Positions 16,972 to 26,722 of a DNA stretch of 64,000 bases are shown in pieces. The notes under the pieces are model-generated. The model was not told where the DNA came from. It searched no databases and was given only the letters and a program-made list of their open reading frames with translations. The stretch lies in contig JAYQNS010000004.1 of assembly GCA_038144425.1 (NCBI GenBank), positions 744,001 to 808,000 on the forward strand, given 5' to 3'. The stretch's first letter is position 1, and each line of letters opens with the position of its first letter. Made by a program: the position numbers and the translations under genes. This DNA is from Salivita marina. GTDB lineage: Bacteria > Pseudomonadota > Gammaproteobacteria > Pseudomonadales > Azotimanducaceae.

Positions 16972-17011
16972 ATCATAGCACCGCGCGGCCCGCGCCTGGG
17001 CCCGCTACACT
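16972..17011. promoter_or_regulatory. Divergent promoters of rph and yicC
   Basis: For rph (minus strand) there is an extended -10, TGC followed by TATGAT (16972-16977), without a good -35. For yicC (plus strand) a TACACT -10-like box lies at 17006-17011, about 25 bases before its GTG. The two sites are 28 bases apart, so the RNA polymerases would compete. Evidence is by motif only. Confidence 0.4.
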
Positions 17012-17035
17012 AGGGGTCTCAGCAAGGAGAGCTCC

Positions 17036-17896
17036 GTGATCGAAAGCATGACCGGCTATGCCCGAGGCGAGCACGCCCTGGGGGGCATGACCCTTACCCT
17101 TGAGCTGCGCAGCGTCAATCATCGGTTCCTCGACCTGTCCCTGCGCCTCCCGGAGGCCCTCAGGGATCAGGAGGGGGCTCTGCGGAACCGCCTTCGGGAG
17201 CGCATCGGTCGGGGAAAGGTAGAGCTTTTGGCTCGCCTTGAGGGCGAAGGCTCGGGGGGTGGGCAGTTGAATCCAGACGCGCTCCAAGGCCTCCTCGCCG
17301 CCCTGAAGGTCATGCAGGCCGAGGTTCCTGACGCGCCCTTTCCCCATGCCCTGGAGCTTCTACGCTGGCCAGGGGTATGGGCCTCCGAGCGGCTGCCCAA
17401 GGAGGCGCTTCGGGCTGCCCTTGAAACCGCCTTCGAGCCCGTGCTCGAAGCCTTCCTCGAAGAGCGCCGGCGAGAAGGCGCCGGTTTAAAGGCTACCCTC
17501 GAAGGGCAGCTGGCCCGCCTAGAAGACCTCGTGAACGTGCTCCGCGCCGTGCAGGACGGGCTTCAGCAGCAGCTGTGGGCCAAACTTAAGCAGCGCGCCG
17601 AGGCCCTCGGCCTCGACCTCACGGAGGAGCGCTTGGCCCAGGAGCTGGCATTGCTGTCCCAAAAGGCCGATATTTGCGAAGAGCTCGATCGCCTTGTCAC
17701 CCACCGCGCCGCGTTCCTGGCCAGCCTGCAAAAACCCGGCGCCCAAGGTAAGCGCTTGGATTTTCTGGCCCAGGAACTCGCCCGGGAAGCCAACACCTGC
17801 GCCGCGAAGATTAGCGACGGCGCCCACACGGAGACAGTGGTGGCCCTTAAGGTGGTCGTGGAACAGCTCCGGGAGCAAGTCCAGAATGTGGCCTGA
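17036..17896 (+). CDS. yicC: YicC family endoribonuclease
   Basis: This 286-residue protein begins MIESMTGYARGE, the signature of the YicC/YloC family, shown in E. coli to act as an RNase. The N-terminal domain contains ELRSVNHRFLDLSLRLP; the C-terminal DUF1732 region has KRLDFLAQELAREANT near the end. The GTG start has an AAGGAG site 7 bases upstream. It is followed by gmk after 21 bases, a usual pairing. Confidence 0.92.
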   Translation: MIESMTGYARGEHALGGMTLTLELRSVNHRFLDLSLRLPEALRDQEGALRNRLRERIGRGKVELLARLEGEGSGGGQLNPDALQGLLAALKVMQAEVPDAPFPHALELLRWPGVWASERLPKEALRAALETAFEPVLEAFLEERRREGAGLKATLEGQLARLEDLVNVLRAVQDGLQQQLWAKLKQRAEALGLDLTEERLAQELALLSQKADICEELDRLVTHRAAFLASLQKPGAQGKRLDFLAQELAREANTCAAKISDGAHTETVVALKVVVEQLREQVQNVA

Positions 17897-17917
17897 GGGC
17901 CCGGCAGGAGAACGGCC

Positions 17918-18544
17918 ATGAAGCCCCAGCCCGGCGGAACGCTATTTTTGATTTCCGCCCCCTCCGGGGCCGGGAAAACCTCCCTAGTCCAGGCGCTCCT
18001 GCGGGACGACGCAGCCCTTACCGTTTCCATCTCCCACACCACCCGGCCCCAGCGCCCGGGGGAGCAGGATGGCGTCAATTACCACTTCGTCGATCGGCCA
18101 GCTTTCGAAGCCATGATCGACGCTGGCGCCTTTCTGGAGTACGCGGAGGTCTTTGGCAATCTTTACGGGACCTCGGAAGCCTTTGTCGACGAGACCCTCG
18201 CCAGGGGACAGGACGTCATCCTCGAGATCGACTGGCAAGGGGCTAGCCAGGTGCGGGAGAAGCGCCCGGAGGCGGTGGGCGTCTTTATCTTTCCCCCCTC
18301 CCTGGCCACCCTCGAGGCCCGATTGCGCCTGCGCGCCCAGGACGACGAAGCCACCATGGCTCGGCGCCTGGCAGAAGCCACGCTGGAGATGCGGGCGCAT
18401 GAGGCCTATCCCTTTCTCGTGGTGAACGACACTTTCGATACGGCGCTCGGCGAGCTCAAGGCTATCGTTCAGGCCGAGCGGCTCCGCCGACCCCGGCAGC
18501 AAGCGCACCTCGGGGACCGCCTCCCCCCCCTCCTCGGCGCCTAG
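17918..18544 (+). CDS. gmk: Guanylate kinase
   Basis: Gmk phosphorylates GMP to GDP. The P-loop is SAPSGAGKTSL (residues 13-23), followed by the GMP-binding stretch SHTTRPQRPGEQDGVNYHF. The length of 208 residues is normal. It sits between yicC and rpoZ-spoT, which links GTP supply with the ppGpp gene next door, as in other gammaproteobacteria. Confidence 0.96.
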   Translation: MKPQPGGTLFLISAPSGAGKTSLVQALLRDDAALTVSISHTTRPQRPGEQDGVNYHFVDRPAFEAMIDAGAFLEYAEVFGNLYGTSEAFVDETLARGQDVILEIDWQGASQVREKRPEAVGVFIFPPSLATLEARLRLRAQDDEATMARRLAEATLEMRAHEAYPFLVVNDTFDTALGELKAIVQAERLRRPRQQAHLGDRLPPLLGA

Positions 18545-18633
18545 GTAAAGGGATTACTCCTTGTGGCTTGAGGGTAAAAGCCCCTAAACTGACGGGGTTA
18601 GAAGTGAAAGCTCAAAAACTGCAGGAGCACCCC

Positions 18634-18924
18634 ATGGCCCGCATTACCGTCGAAGATTGCCTGACGGAAGTCGAAAACCGTTTTCAGCTCGTGATGATTG
18701 CCTCAAAACGGGCCCGCCAACTGGCCACCGGTGGCCGGGACCCACACGTGGAAGAAGAGAACGATAAGCCCACGGTGCTCGCCCTTCGGGAAATTGCCGA
18801 TGGCCACGTAACCGCCGCCATCCTTGATGAAGTTGATCGGCGAGGAGAGGACGAGTTCGGATTCAAGCTTCCGGAGCCCCAGCCCAGCCACCATGACGTC
18901 GGCGACGACCCCCTCATCGACTAA
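18634..18924 (+). CDS. rpoZ: RNA polymerase omega subunit
   Basis: Omega helps assemble RNA polymerase and forms part of a ppGpp site in E. coli. The 96-residue protein begins MARITVEDCLTEVENRFQLV with the conserved ASKRARQL next. An earlier in-frame ATG at 18568 is not conserved. The ATG at 18634 has a GCAGGAG site. A TTGTGG/TAAACT pair with 18-base spacing lies upstream (near 18563-18592) and may be its promoter. The spoT reading frame begins within its last 32 bases. Confidence 0.94.
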   Translation: MARITVEDCLTEVENRFQLVMIASKRARQLATGGRDPHVEEENDKPTVLALREIADGHVTAAILDEVDRRGEDEFGFKLPEPQPSHHDVGDDPLID

Positions 18925-21091
18925 ATCCCCCGGCCCCCGCCGGCCCGCACCCCGGCTCGCGCCTGCGGAGACCGGGGAGCCCATTATTACCTTGCCTGAG
19001 CTCTCTGCGCGCCTGCAGGAATATCTAAGCCCCGAGGCTGTAGCCGAGGTGGAACGCGCCTTCCGCTATGCGGAGGCTGCCCACGAAGGGCAGATGAGGA
19101 AAACCGGCCATCCCTATATCACCCATCCCACGGCGGTGGCCCACATCCTTGCGGGCATGCGCATGGATCCCCAAACGCTTATGGCAGCCCTGCTGCACGA
19201 CGTCATCGAGGATACCGGCGTCGGCAAGAAAACCCTCGCCGAGGCCTTCGGCAGCGACGTCGCAGAACTGGTCGACGGCGTCTCTAAGCTCACCACCATC
19301 TTCAAATCCCGGGCGGAAGCCCAAGCGGAAAACTTCCAGAAGATGGCCATGGCCATGGCCCGGGATATCCGTGTCATTCTGGTGAAGCTCGCCGACCGGC
19401 TCCACAACATGCGGACCCTGGGCGCCCTTGCGCGGGAAAAGAAGGAGCGCATTGCCCGGGAAACCCTGGATTACTACGCGCCTATTGCCAGTCGCCTGGG
19501 CATGAACGAGCTTCGCATGGAGTTCGAGGACCTCGCCTTCCAAGCGCTCTATCCCATGCGCGCGGAGCGCATCGGAAGGGCCGTGAAGGCAGCCCGCGGC
19601 CATCGCAAGGCCCTGATGGAAGAAATCGCCGCAGCGCTGGAAAAGTGCCTCGCCAGCGAAGGCATTGAGGCACGGGTGCTCGGCCGGGAAAAGCACCTCT
19701 TCTCGATTTATCAAAAGATGCGGCAAAAGCAGAAGGCCTTCGCCGACATCATGGATGTCTTCGGCTTCCGGATCATCGTCGATAGGCCAGACACCTGCTA
19801 CCGGGTCCTCGGGGCCGTGCACGGGCTCTACAAGCCGCTGGCCGGGCGCTTCAAAGACTACATCGCCATCCCGAAGGCCAATGGCTACCAGTCGCTGCAT
19901 ACCACGCTCTTCGGCATGCACGGGGTGCCCATCGAAATTCAGATTCGTACCCAGCAGATGGAGGCCGTGGCCAGCAATGGCATCGCCGGGCACTGGCTGT
20001 ATAAGTCCGATGAGCAAAGCCCAAGCCAAGCCCGAGCCCGGGAATGGGTAAAGGGTCTACTGGAGCTCCAGCAGCGCGCTGGGAACTCCCTGGAATTCAT
20101 CGAAAATCTGAAGATCGATCTCTTCCCCGACGAAGTTTACGTGTTCACGCCCAAAGGGCGCATTTTGGAACTGCCCCAGCGCGCCTCCCCCGTGGATTTC
20201 GCCTACGCCGTACACACGGACATCGGCAACACTTGCGTAGCCTGCCGCGTAGACCGGCGCCTCGCCCCCCTGTCCGTGCAGCTGCAAAGCGGCCAGACCG
20301 TGGAGATCATCACCTCCGAGGACGCCCGGCCGAACCCCGATTGGCTCTCCTTCGTGGTCACTGGGAAGGCCCGCTCCTCCATTCGCCATGCGCTCAAGCA
20401 TCAGCAGGTCGCCGAGTCCCGGACCCTCGGGCGACGCCTCCTTAACCGCAGCCTGGCAAACGTCGATACCAATCTCGCAAACCTTCCCAGCCAGCGCATT
20501 TCCCACGTCCTTGATGAGCTCGGCTTCGACACCCTGGACGATTTGCTCGAAGACATCGGCCTGGGTAACCGCATGGCCTATGTCGTCGCCCAGCACCTTA
20601 CCCAGGGCAGCAGCAAAGAGGCCGCCCTGACCGTTGAGCATGGCGGGCCCCTGGCCATCCGGGGCACGGAAGGGCTTGTAGTGGCCTACGGCAAATGCTG
20701 CTATCCGCTGCCTGGGGAGCCGGTAGTGGGCCACTTGAGTTCAGGGCGGGGCCTCGTGGTCCATCTGGAAGTGTGCCGCAATCTCGCCGAACTCCGGGAA
20801 CGTAATGAAGCGCTGATCCCCGTGCGCTGGGCCGCCGAAGTGGACGGGGAGTACAGCGTCGAACTTCGGGTCGAGGTCGAAGCGCGAAAGGGTGTCATCG
20901 CCGAGCTTGCTGCGGAAATCACCGACGCCGACGCCAACATCGAAAGGATCAACATTGCTGAGCGCAACGCCCACCTCTCCACCGTGGTTATTGCGCTCCT
21001 GGTCCGGGACCGGGTCCATCTGGCCCGCATCATGCGCCGGCTCCGGCGCCTCACCCCGGTTATTGGCCTCGCCCGAACCCGAAACATCTAA
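18893..21091 (+). CDS. spoT: Bifunctional (p)ppGpp synthetase/hydrolase SpoT
   Basis: This is a long RelA/SpoT protein of about 732 residues. The hydrolase HD domain has HPYITHP and LLHDVIEDT; the synthetase domain has FGFRIIVD and RFKDYIAIPKANGYQS, where the RxKD form is the one seen in bifunctional enzymes. A TGS domain (DEVYVFTPKG) and a C-terminal ACT domain follow. The start is uncertain: the ATG at 18893 overlaps rpoZ by 32 bases; an ATG at 18824 would overlap far more. ridA follows 13 bases on. Confidence 0.95.
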   Translation: MTSATTPSSTKSPGPRRPAPRLAPAETGEPIITLPELSARLQEYLSPEAVAEVERAFRYAEAAHEGQMRKTGHPYITHPTAVAHILAGMRMDPQTLMAALLHDVIEDTGVGKKTLAEAFGSDVAELVDGVSKLTTIFKSRAEAQAENFQKMAMAMARDIRVILVKLADRLHNMRTLGALAREKKERIARETLDYYAPIASRLGMNELRMEFEDLAFQALYPMRAERIGRAVKAARGHRKALMEEIAAALEKCLASEGIEARVLGREKHLFSIYQKMRQKQKAFADIMDVFGFRIIVDRPDTCYRVLGAVHGLYKPLAGRFKDYIAIPKANGYQSLHTTLFGMHGVPIEIQIRTQQMEAVASNGIAGHWLYKSDEQSPSQARAREWVKGLLELQQRAGNSLEFIENLKIDLFPDEVYVFTPKGRILELPQRASPVDFAYAVHTDIGNTCVACRVDRRLAPLSVQLQSGQTVEIITSEDARPNPDWLSFVVTGKARSSIRHALKHQQVAESRTLGRRLLNRSLANVDTNLANLPSQRISHVLDELGFDTLDDLLEDIGLGNRMAYVVAQHLTQGSSKEAALTVEHGGPLAIRGTEGLVVAYGKCCYPLPGEPVVGHLSSGRGLVVHLEVCRNLAELRERNEALIPVRWAAEVDGEYSVELRVEVEARKGVIAELAAEITDADANIERINIAERNAHLSTVVIALLVRDRVHLARIMRRLRRLTPVIGLARTRNI

Positions 21092-21104
21092 GCTGGAGAT
21101 CCTC

Positions 21105-21494
21105 ATGACGAAGCGCGCCATTCATAGCGATGCGGCGCCCGCAGCCCTTGGGCCCTACGCCCAGGCCGTTCGCACCGGCACCACCCTTTACCTGTCCGGG
21201 CAAATTGGCCTTGACCCCGCCACGGGGGAACTCCGCGAGGGTTTCGGCGCCCAGCTTGAGCAAGTCTTTATCAACTTGGCGGCGGTAGCCGAGGCCGGGG
21301 GCGCGAGCCTCGATGACGCCGTGAAGTTCACCGTGTTCCTCACCGATCTCGCCAATTTTGGGGCCGTGAACGAGAAGATGGCCGCGGTGCTTAAGCCCCC
21401 CTATGCAGCCCGCGCCGCCGTACAGGTGGCGGCCCTCCCGAAAGGGGCCGTGGTGGAGCTCGACGCCATCCTAGTGCTCCCGGACGCCGCCTAA
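21105..21494 (+). CDS. ridA: RidA family reactive-imine deaminase
   Basis: RidA hydrolyses reactive enamines/imines (such as 2-aminoacrylate) made by PLP enzymes. The 129-residue protein has the opening pattern DAAPAALGPYAQAV, the LYLSGQIGLDP stretch and the catalytic Arg in PYAARAAVQVAALPKGA. A GGAG site precedes the ATG at 21105. It lies in the gap between spoT and recG, where E. coli has trmH. Confidence 0.93.
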   Translation: MTKRAIHSDAAPAALGPYAQAVRTGTTLYLSGQIGLDPATGELREGFGAQLEQVFINLAAVAEAGGASLDDAVKFTVFLTDLANFGAVNEKMAAVLKPPYAARAAVQVAALPKGAVVELDAILVLPDAA

Positions 21495-21511
21495 GGCGTA
21501 GGACCCGCACC

Positions 21512-23563
21512 GTGGCACGGCTCAGGGATCCCCTAAGCACCTTGAAGGGCGTGGGGCCAAAGGTGGGCGAGGCCTTTGCCCGTCTCGGGCTCAGCACCCT
21601 TGAGGATGCCCTCTTCCACCTGCCCCTTCGCTATGAGGATCGCACCAGAATCACGCCCCTCGCCGCCGTGCGCCCGGGTCAGGCGGTGGTCTTTGAAGCC
21701 ACCGTGCGAGCCGCCCAGGTGACCTTTGGACGCCGACGCAGCCTGGTGATCAAGGTGCAAGACGGAAGCGGCCTCGCCACCCTACGTCTCTTTCACTTCT
21801 CCAAGGCCCAGCAGCAACAGCTCCAGCCGGGCCGACCCCTACGTGGCTTTGGGGAAGGGCGCGGGGGCGCCGGAGGCATCGAATTCGTGCACCCCGAGCT
21901 CACCTTTTTAGACAGCGGAGCAGCCCCTGCCCTCGACGATCGCCTGACGCCCATCTACCCCACTACGGAAGGGCTTGGGCAAGCCCGGCTCCGGAGCCTC
22001 CTGCACCGCGCCCTCGCCCTGCTGGAATCGGCAGGCGCGGAAGCCCTGGGGCTGACGGAGACCCTCCTGGCCGATCTTCGCCATCTGCATACCCCGCCCT
22101 TGGGGACGGATTTAGCGACCCTCGAAGCGGGCCTAGACCCCGCCCAGCAGCGCTTGGCCTTTGACGAGCTGCTGGCCCATCAGCTGGCCATGATGACGGC
22201 CCGCTCCGTACTCCAGGCCCAGCCAGCACCTCGCCTTACCGGAGATCCAACCCTCGAGGCGCGCTTCCTAAGCGCCCTGCCCTTCGAGCTCACGGGGGCC
22301 CAGCGCCGCGTCAACGCGGAGCTCGCTGCCGATCTGGATAGAGCCCAGCCCATGCTTCGGCTCCTCCAGGGCGACGTGGGGTCGGGAAAGACGGTGGTCG
22401 CTGCGCTGGCGCTCCTTCGCGCCGTGGGCAGCGGCTTCCAGGGCGCACTCATGGCCCCGACGGAACTGCTGGCGGAGCAGCACTTGAAAACGCTGGCGCC
22501 CTGGCTCGAGGCCCTGGGGCTGCGCTGCGCAGCCCTCACGGGACGACTAGGCGCTAAGCAGCGTCGCGCTCTGGAGGCCGATCTTGCCTCCGGGGCCATC
22601 CCCGTGGTGGTAGGCACCCACGCGCTCTTTCAGGAAAGCGTAGCCTTCCAGCGCCTGGGGATTGTGGTGATTGATGAACAGCATCGCTTCGGGGTCGATC
22701 AACGCCTGGCCCTTCGGGACAAAGGCACCTCGAGCGACGGCGTACCCCACCAGCTGGTTATGACCGCCACCCCCATTCCCCGCACGCTGGCCATGAGCGC
22801 CTACGCGGACCTGGATGTCTCCGTCATCGATAGCCGCCCGCCCGGGCGCACCCCGGTCACCACCGTGGTGCTCCCCGCTAGCCGCCGGGAGGCCTTGCTC
22901 AACCGGGTTCGAGAGGCCTGCAAGGCCGGGCGCCAGGCCTACTGGGTGTGCACCTTGATCGAACGCTCCGAGCACCTCGAAGCAGAGGCCGCGGAGGAGA
23001 CGGCGGAAACCCTCGCGAAGGCCCTACCGGAACTCACCGTGGGGCTGGTCCACGGTCGGCTAAAAGGCGATGCCAAGGCCGCCGCCATGCGGGCCTTTGC
23101 CGCCGGCGACACTCAGCTGCTGGTCGCGACCACGGTCATCGAAGTTGGGGTCGACGTCCCCAATGCTTCCCTCATGATCATCGAAAACGCCGAACGTTTG
23201 GGCCTTGCCCAGCTACACCAGCTTCGGGGCCGGGTAGGCCGGGGCGCGGCCGCAAGCCATTGCGTTTTGCTTTACCAATCGCCCCTAGGACGTCATGGGA
23301 AGGCCCGCCTCGAGGCGCTCCGGACCTCTGACGATGGCTTTTACCTCGCGGAAAAAGATCTGACCCTCCGAGGTCCAGGTGAGGTGCTGGGGACTCGGCA
23401 AACGGGCGCGCTCGATTTGAAGGTAGCGGACCTGATGCGAGACCAGGAACAGCCTCCGGGGATTCAAGAGGCCGCGCGGACCCTGCTGGCCTCAAACCCC
23501 GCTGCCGCGGCCCCTATCATGCAGCGCTGGCTCGGGACGAGGCAGCAGTTCATCAACGCCTAG
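21512..23563 (+). CDS. recG: ATP-dependent DNA helicase RecG
   Basis: RecG remodels stalled replication forks and recombination intermediates. The 683-residue protein has an N-terminal wedge/OB region with LKGVGPKVGEAFARLGL, then helicase motifs: Walker A GDVGSGKTVVA, DEQH, TATPIPRT, VLVATTVIEVGVDVPNA-like VI region and the RGRVGRG box. The start is a GTG at 21512. The end lies 3 bases from the convergent symporter gene. Confidence 0.95.
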   Translation: MARLRDPLSTLKGVGPKVGEAFARLGLSTLEDALFHLPLRYEDRTRITPLAAVRPGQAVVFEATVRAAQVTFGRRRSLVIKVQDGSGLATLRLFHFSKAQQQQLQPGRPLRGFGEGRGGAGGIEFVHPELTFLDSGAAPALDDRLTPIYPTTEGLGQARLRSLLHRALALLESAGAEALGLTETLLADLRHLHTPPLGTDLATLEAGLDPAQQRLAFDELLAHQLAMMTARSVLQAQPAPRLTGDPTLEARFLSALPFELTGAQRRVNAELAADLDRAQPMLRLLQGDVGSGKTVVAALALLRAVGSGFQGALMAPTELLAEQHLKTLAPWLEALGLRCAALTGRLGAKQRRALEADLASGAIPVVVGTHALFQESVAFQRLGIVVIDEQHRFGVDQRLALRDKGTSSDGVPHQLVMTATPIPRTLAMSAYADLDVSVIDSRPPGRTPVTTVVLPASRREALLNRVREACKAGRQAYWVCTLIERSEHLEAEAAEETAETLAKALPELTVGLVHGRLKGDAKAAAMRAFAAGDTQLLVATTVIEVGVDVPNASLMIIENAERLGLAQLHQLRGRVGRGAAASHCVLLYQSPLGRHGKARLEALRTSDDGFYLAEKDLTLRGPGEVLGTRQTGALDLKVADLMRDQEQPPGIQEAARTLLASNPAAAAPIMQRWLGTRQQFINA

Positions 23564-23566
23564 GGA

Positions 23567-24832
23567 CTAGTTGTTTAGCTCGGCGCCAGCGTTCATATCG
23601 GCGTAACGCTCAAGATCCAGCTTGTTTTCCGAGCGGGCAACGATGGTCGCCACCATGGCATCACCGGCGACGTTTACGATGGTACGCGCCATATCCAGAA
23701 GCCGGTCCACGCCGATGATGAGCATGATGCCTTCAACGGGCAGCCCCACCTGCTGGAGCACCATGGTGAGCATGATCAGACCCACCCCCGGCACCCCAGC
23801 GGTGCCGATCGCCGCCATGGTGGCCGTGACAATCACCATCACGTAATCGGTGAGCTCAAGGGTGATGTTGAAGTACTGGGCGATGAAGACCGTCGCGACG
23901 CCCTGCATGATCGCCGTACCGTTCATGTTGATCGTTGCCCCCAGGGGCACCACGAAGGAAGCCACCTCGTTGCGCACCCCAATGCGCTGCTCCACCGTCT
24001 CTAAGGTCACCGGGAGGGTGGCGCTACTGGACGACGTAGAAAAGCCAAAAAGCATGGGAGCTCGCATCTTCCGAAGGAAAATCATGGGGGAAAGGCGGGT
24101 GAGGGCCGTAAACATCAAGGGGTAGACCACCACCAGTTGAAGCACCAAAACCCCGGCAACAGTAAAGAAATAGGCCGCCAAGGCGCCAATTTCGCTCCAC
24201 CCCAGAGCCGTGAAGATGGTTGTCATGAGGCAAAAAACGCCGTACGGCGCGAGAGAGATGAGGGCCACCACAAGGCGCATGATCACGTCGTTCAAATCTT
24301 CAAAGAACGCCTTAATGCGGGCTCCCGGCGCCCCGGACTTTGCCACTGCGTAGCCAAAGAGCAGCGCAAAAACGATGATTTGCAGCATTTCCCCGTTGGC
24401 CATGGCCGCCACCGGGTTGGTGGGGAACATATCGAGGACCACGTCCTTGAAGGCCGGGGGTTCGGTGGCTTCAAAGCTTTGCGGTGCCTCCTGACTCATC
24501 CCTTCGCCAGGCTTAATGGTGAGGGAAACCATGAGCGCGAGGGAGATGGCAATGGCCGTGGTCAAAAGGAAGAGGCCGAGGGCCTTGCCGCCGACCCGGC
24601 CCATGGCCGCTCCGTCGGAGAGATTACTGGCACCGCAGACCAGGGAAACGAACACCAGAGGCACAACGAGGAGCTTTAGTGACGCGATGAAGATCTTGCC
24701 GCCAACATCCAAAAAGCCATCGACGAAGACAGCGCGAATGGGGTGCGTGGCAGAGAGGTCGAGGCCATGGAGTACGGAGCCCAGGAGGAACCCCGCTATC
24801 ATCCCGATGAGAATCCGCGTGGTTAAGCTCAT
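23567..24832 (-). CDS. Dicarboxylate/amino acid:cation symporter (DAACS family)
   Basis: This 421-residue inner-membrane carrier belongs to the GltP/DctA family that imports glutamate, aspartate or C4-dicarboxylates with Na+ or H+. The family landmarks are the serine-rich hairpin STSSSSATLPVT, NMNGTA (usually NMDGT), AGVPG in the second hairpin and DRLLDMARTIVNVAGD in the last helix. The Arg in that last helix is the usual carboxylate-binding residue for acidic substrates. Substrate cannot be settled from sequence. It stands alone on its strand. Confidence 0.9.
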   Translation of the reverse strand: MSLTTRILIGMIAGFLLGSVLHGLDLSATHPIRAVFVDGFLDVGGKIFIASLKLLVVPLVFVSLVCGASNLSDGAAMGRVGGKALGLFLLTTAIAISLALMVSLTIKPGEGMSQEAPQSFEATEPPAFKDVVLDMFPTNPVAAMANGEMLQIIVFALLFGYAVAKSGAPGARIKAFFEDLNDVIMRLVVALISLAPYGVFCLMTTIFTALGWSEIGALAAYFFTVAGVLVLQLVVVYPLMFTALTRLSPMIFLRKMRAPMLFGFSTSSSSATLPVTLETVEQRIGVRNEVASFVVPLGATINMNGTAIMQGVATVFIAQYFNITLELTDYVMVIVTATMAAIGTAGVPGVGLIMLTMVLQQVGLPVEGIMLIIGVDRLLDMARTIVNVAGDAMVATIVARSENKLDLERYADMNAGAELNN

Positions 24833-24902
24833 GGCCTGCCTCCCCTAAAAGGAACAACGCTACCGGCAAGCCCACCCGTCACGCAATGGGGGAGGGAGGG
24901 GC

Positions 24903-25070
24903 TTAGCCGATCTCGATCATCTCGAAGTCTGCCTTGCCAACGCCACACTCGGGGCAGACGAAATCTTCGGGGATGTCTTCCCAGGCCGTACCCGGGGCGA
25001 TGCCCTCCTCTTCGCAGCCGAGCGCTTCGTCGTAGATCCAGCCGCACACAATACATTGCCACTTCTTCAT
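24903..25070 (-). CDS. Rubredoxin
   Basis: This is a 55-residue electron carrier with a single Fe(Cys)4 site: CIVCGW near residue 6 and CPECG near residue 39 give the two CxxCG loops. In between are the conserved IYDEALG and FVCP stretches. The ATG at 25070 gives the standard length; the open frame upstream is not conserved. In Pseudomonas rubredoxin genes also lie between recG and ubiC. The 128 bases to ubiC are a divergent spacer with no clear motif. Confidence 0.95.
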   Translation of the reverse strand: MKKWQCIVCGWIYDEALGCEEEGIAPGTAWEDIPEDFVCPECGVGKADFEMIEIG

Positions 25071-25198
25071 GGGGGGTCTCCTTGGCCAGGCGCGAGCTTC
25101 GTGCCCCGGCGCCGCGCGCACCCTAGCAGAGGTGGCTGGGAAATCAATGCACTGGGGCAGCGATTGAGTTTAGGGCGGGAAAGGCGCAGAGTCCGACC

Positions 25199-25759
25199 GT
25201 GCTTCTGATCACCCCCCCACGCCCCGAACTTCGCCCCCAGCCCTGGCTTCGGGATCCGCTCCTGGGCGCCGTTCCCGACGCCCTGTTGACGCTTCGGGCG
25301 GGCCCTGCTGCGCCTTGGCTCCGCTACGACCTCTCCATTACCGGGCAGCTCCGAGCTACCCGGGGCAGGGTGACGGTGACGCCGCTTCGGGAGGGGTTCG
25401 GCCGACCCTCGGCGCTGGAAGCAGCGCTGCTGGCCAGGGTAGGGCTGCGCTGCGCTTGGCTTCGGGAGATCACCCTGGCCGCTGGCGGCGAGGTGATGCT
25501 CCATGCGCGAACCGTGGTCCCCCGGAGCGCCTCCAAGATCCTTCCGGCCCTCCGGGGCCTTGGCCGCCGCCCCCTAGGCGAGCTGTTGTTCTTGGGCCAA
25601 GCGCTGCGAGCGGGGGTGACGCGCGAACGTCGCTGCGCCCTTCGCAACGCCGCCGGCGGGTGGCTACGGGCCACCACCTATCGTGTGCAGGGCGATCCCC
25701 TGCTGGTGCTCGAAAGCCCCACCACCGCGGCCATCGACCACGCCCAGGGGGTTCGCTAG
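25199..25759 (+). CDS. ubiC: Chorismate pyruvate-lyase UbiC
   Basis: UbiC splits chorismate into 4-hydroxybenzoate and pyruvate, the entry to ubiquinone synthesis. The 186-residue protein keeps WLREITL (E. coli WLREV), ARTVVP with the active-site Arg, and LGELLF. The GTG start at 25199 lacks a strong Shine-Dalgarno site. It is 29 bases upstream of ubiA, the next enzyme, as in E. coli. Confidence 0.9.
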   Translation: MLLITPPRPELRPQPWLRDPLLGAVPDALLTLRAGPAAPWLRYDLSITGQLRATRGRVTVTPLREGFGRPSALEAALLARVGLRCAWLREITLAAGGEVMLHARTVVPRSASKILPALRGLGRRPLGELLFLGQALRAGVTRERRCALRNAAGGWLRATTYRVQGDPLLVLESPTTAAIDHAQGVR

Positions 25760-25788
25760 GCGAGGTTTTTCGGGATAATCGCTGCCCT

Positions 25789-26655
25789 ATGACGACCGCA
25801 GCCCCCAGCTCTTCCCTTCGGCCCTACCTTCAGCTCACGCGCCTAGACAAGCCCGTGGGCATTGGGCTGTTGCTCTGGCCGACGCTCTGGGCGCTGTGGC
25901 TCGCCGCGGAGGGGCGCCCAGCCTGGCCCATCCTCGGCATTTTCCTAGCGGGTGTGGTGCTGACCCGCAGCGCCGGCTGCGCGATTAACGACTACGCCGA
26001 TCGGAACTTCGACGGCCACGTGGCGCGAACCCAGCACCGCCCCCTGGCCACCGGGGCCCTGCAACCCCGGGATGCCCTCCTAACTGCCGCCGCCCTGACC
26101 GTTTTAGCCTTTATTCTCGTGCTGTTCACGAACCCCTTCACCGTGGCCCTGACCCCGGTGGCTGTGGTGCTGGCAGCCCTCTACCCCTTTACGAAGCGCT
26201 TCCTGCCCTTTCCCCAGCTGTTCCTTGCCGCGGCGTTCTCCTGGGCGATCCCCATGGCCTATGCCGCCGTGCTCGAGGCCCTACCGCCAGCCCTCTGGTG
26301 GCTCGTGGCGGCCAATATGTTCTGGACCTTCGCCTACGACACGGAATACGCCATGGTCGATCGGCCTTGGGACGAGACCGTGGGCATTCAGTCCACCGCC
26401 CGACTCTTCGGCCGCTTTGATCGCGCGGCCATCGCCCTCGCTTTCCTGGGCACGGGGGCGTGCCTTGTGCAGGCTGGGCTGAACCATGGGCTCGGTTGGC
26501 CCTACTACGCTGGCCTGCTGCTGGCGGCGGCCCAGGCCCTAGGCCAGCTCAGGCGAATTCGCCCCCAGGACCTCGACGCCTGCTTAACCGCCTTCCGCAG
26601 CAACAATTTATTTGGCGCCCTGGTGTTTTTCGGCATCGCCTTCGAAGCACTCTGA
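25789..26655 (+). CDS. ubiA: 4-hydroxybenzoate polyprenyltransferase UbiA
   Basis: UbiA attaches the polyprenyl tail to 4-hydroxybenzoate in the membrane. The 288-residue protein has about eight to nine membrane helices and both Asp-rich motifs: NDYADRNFDGHVARTQ and YDTEYAMVDRPWDE. The ATG at 25789 fits the family; the longer open frame upstream is not conserved. GGATAAT just before may be a weak -10 of its own, but cotranscription with ubiC is likely. Confidence 0.95.
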   Translation: MTTAAPSSSLRPYLQLTRLDKPVGIGLLLWPTLWALWLAAEGRPAWPILGIFLAGVVLTRSAGCAINDYADRNFDGHVARTQHRPLATGALQPRDALLTAAALTVLAFILVLFTNPFTVALTPVAVVLAALYPFTKRFLPFPQLFLAAAFSWAIPMAYAAVLEALPPALWWLVAANMFWTFAYDTEYAMVDRPWDETVGIQSTARLFGRFDRAAIALAFLGTGACLVQAGLNHGLGWPYYAGLLLAAAQALGQLRRIRPQDLDACLTAFRSNNLFGALVFFGIAFEAL

Positions 26656-26722
26656 ACAGGACTTGTCCTTCGAGCCCTTGTGTATACTCGCAGGCGCATT
26701 TTTGGGCGTCGGGGAGGCCCCT

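Noticed and set aside
25315..25788. A 158-codon N-terminal extension of ubiA
   Set aside because: It overlaps ubiC in another frame and is not like any UbiA N-terminus; the ATG at 25789 fits.
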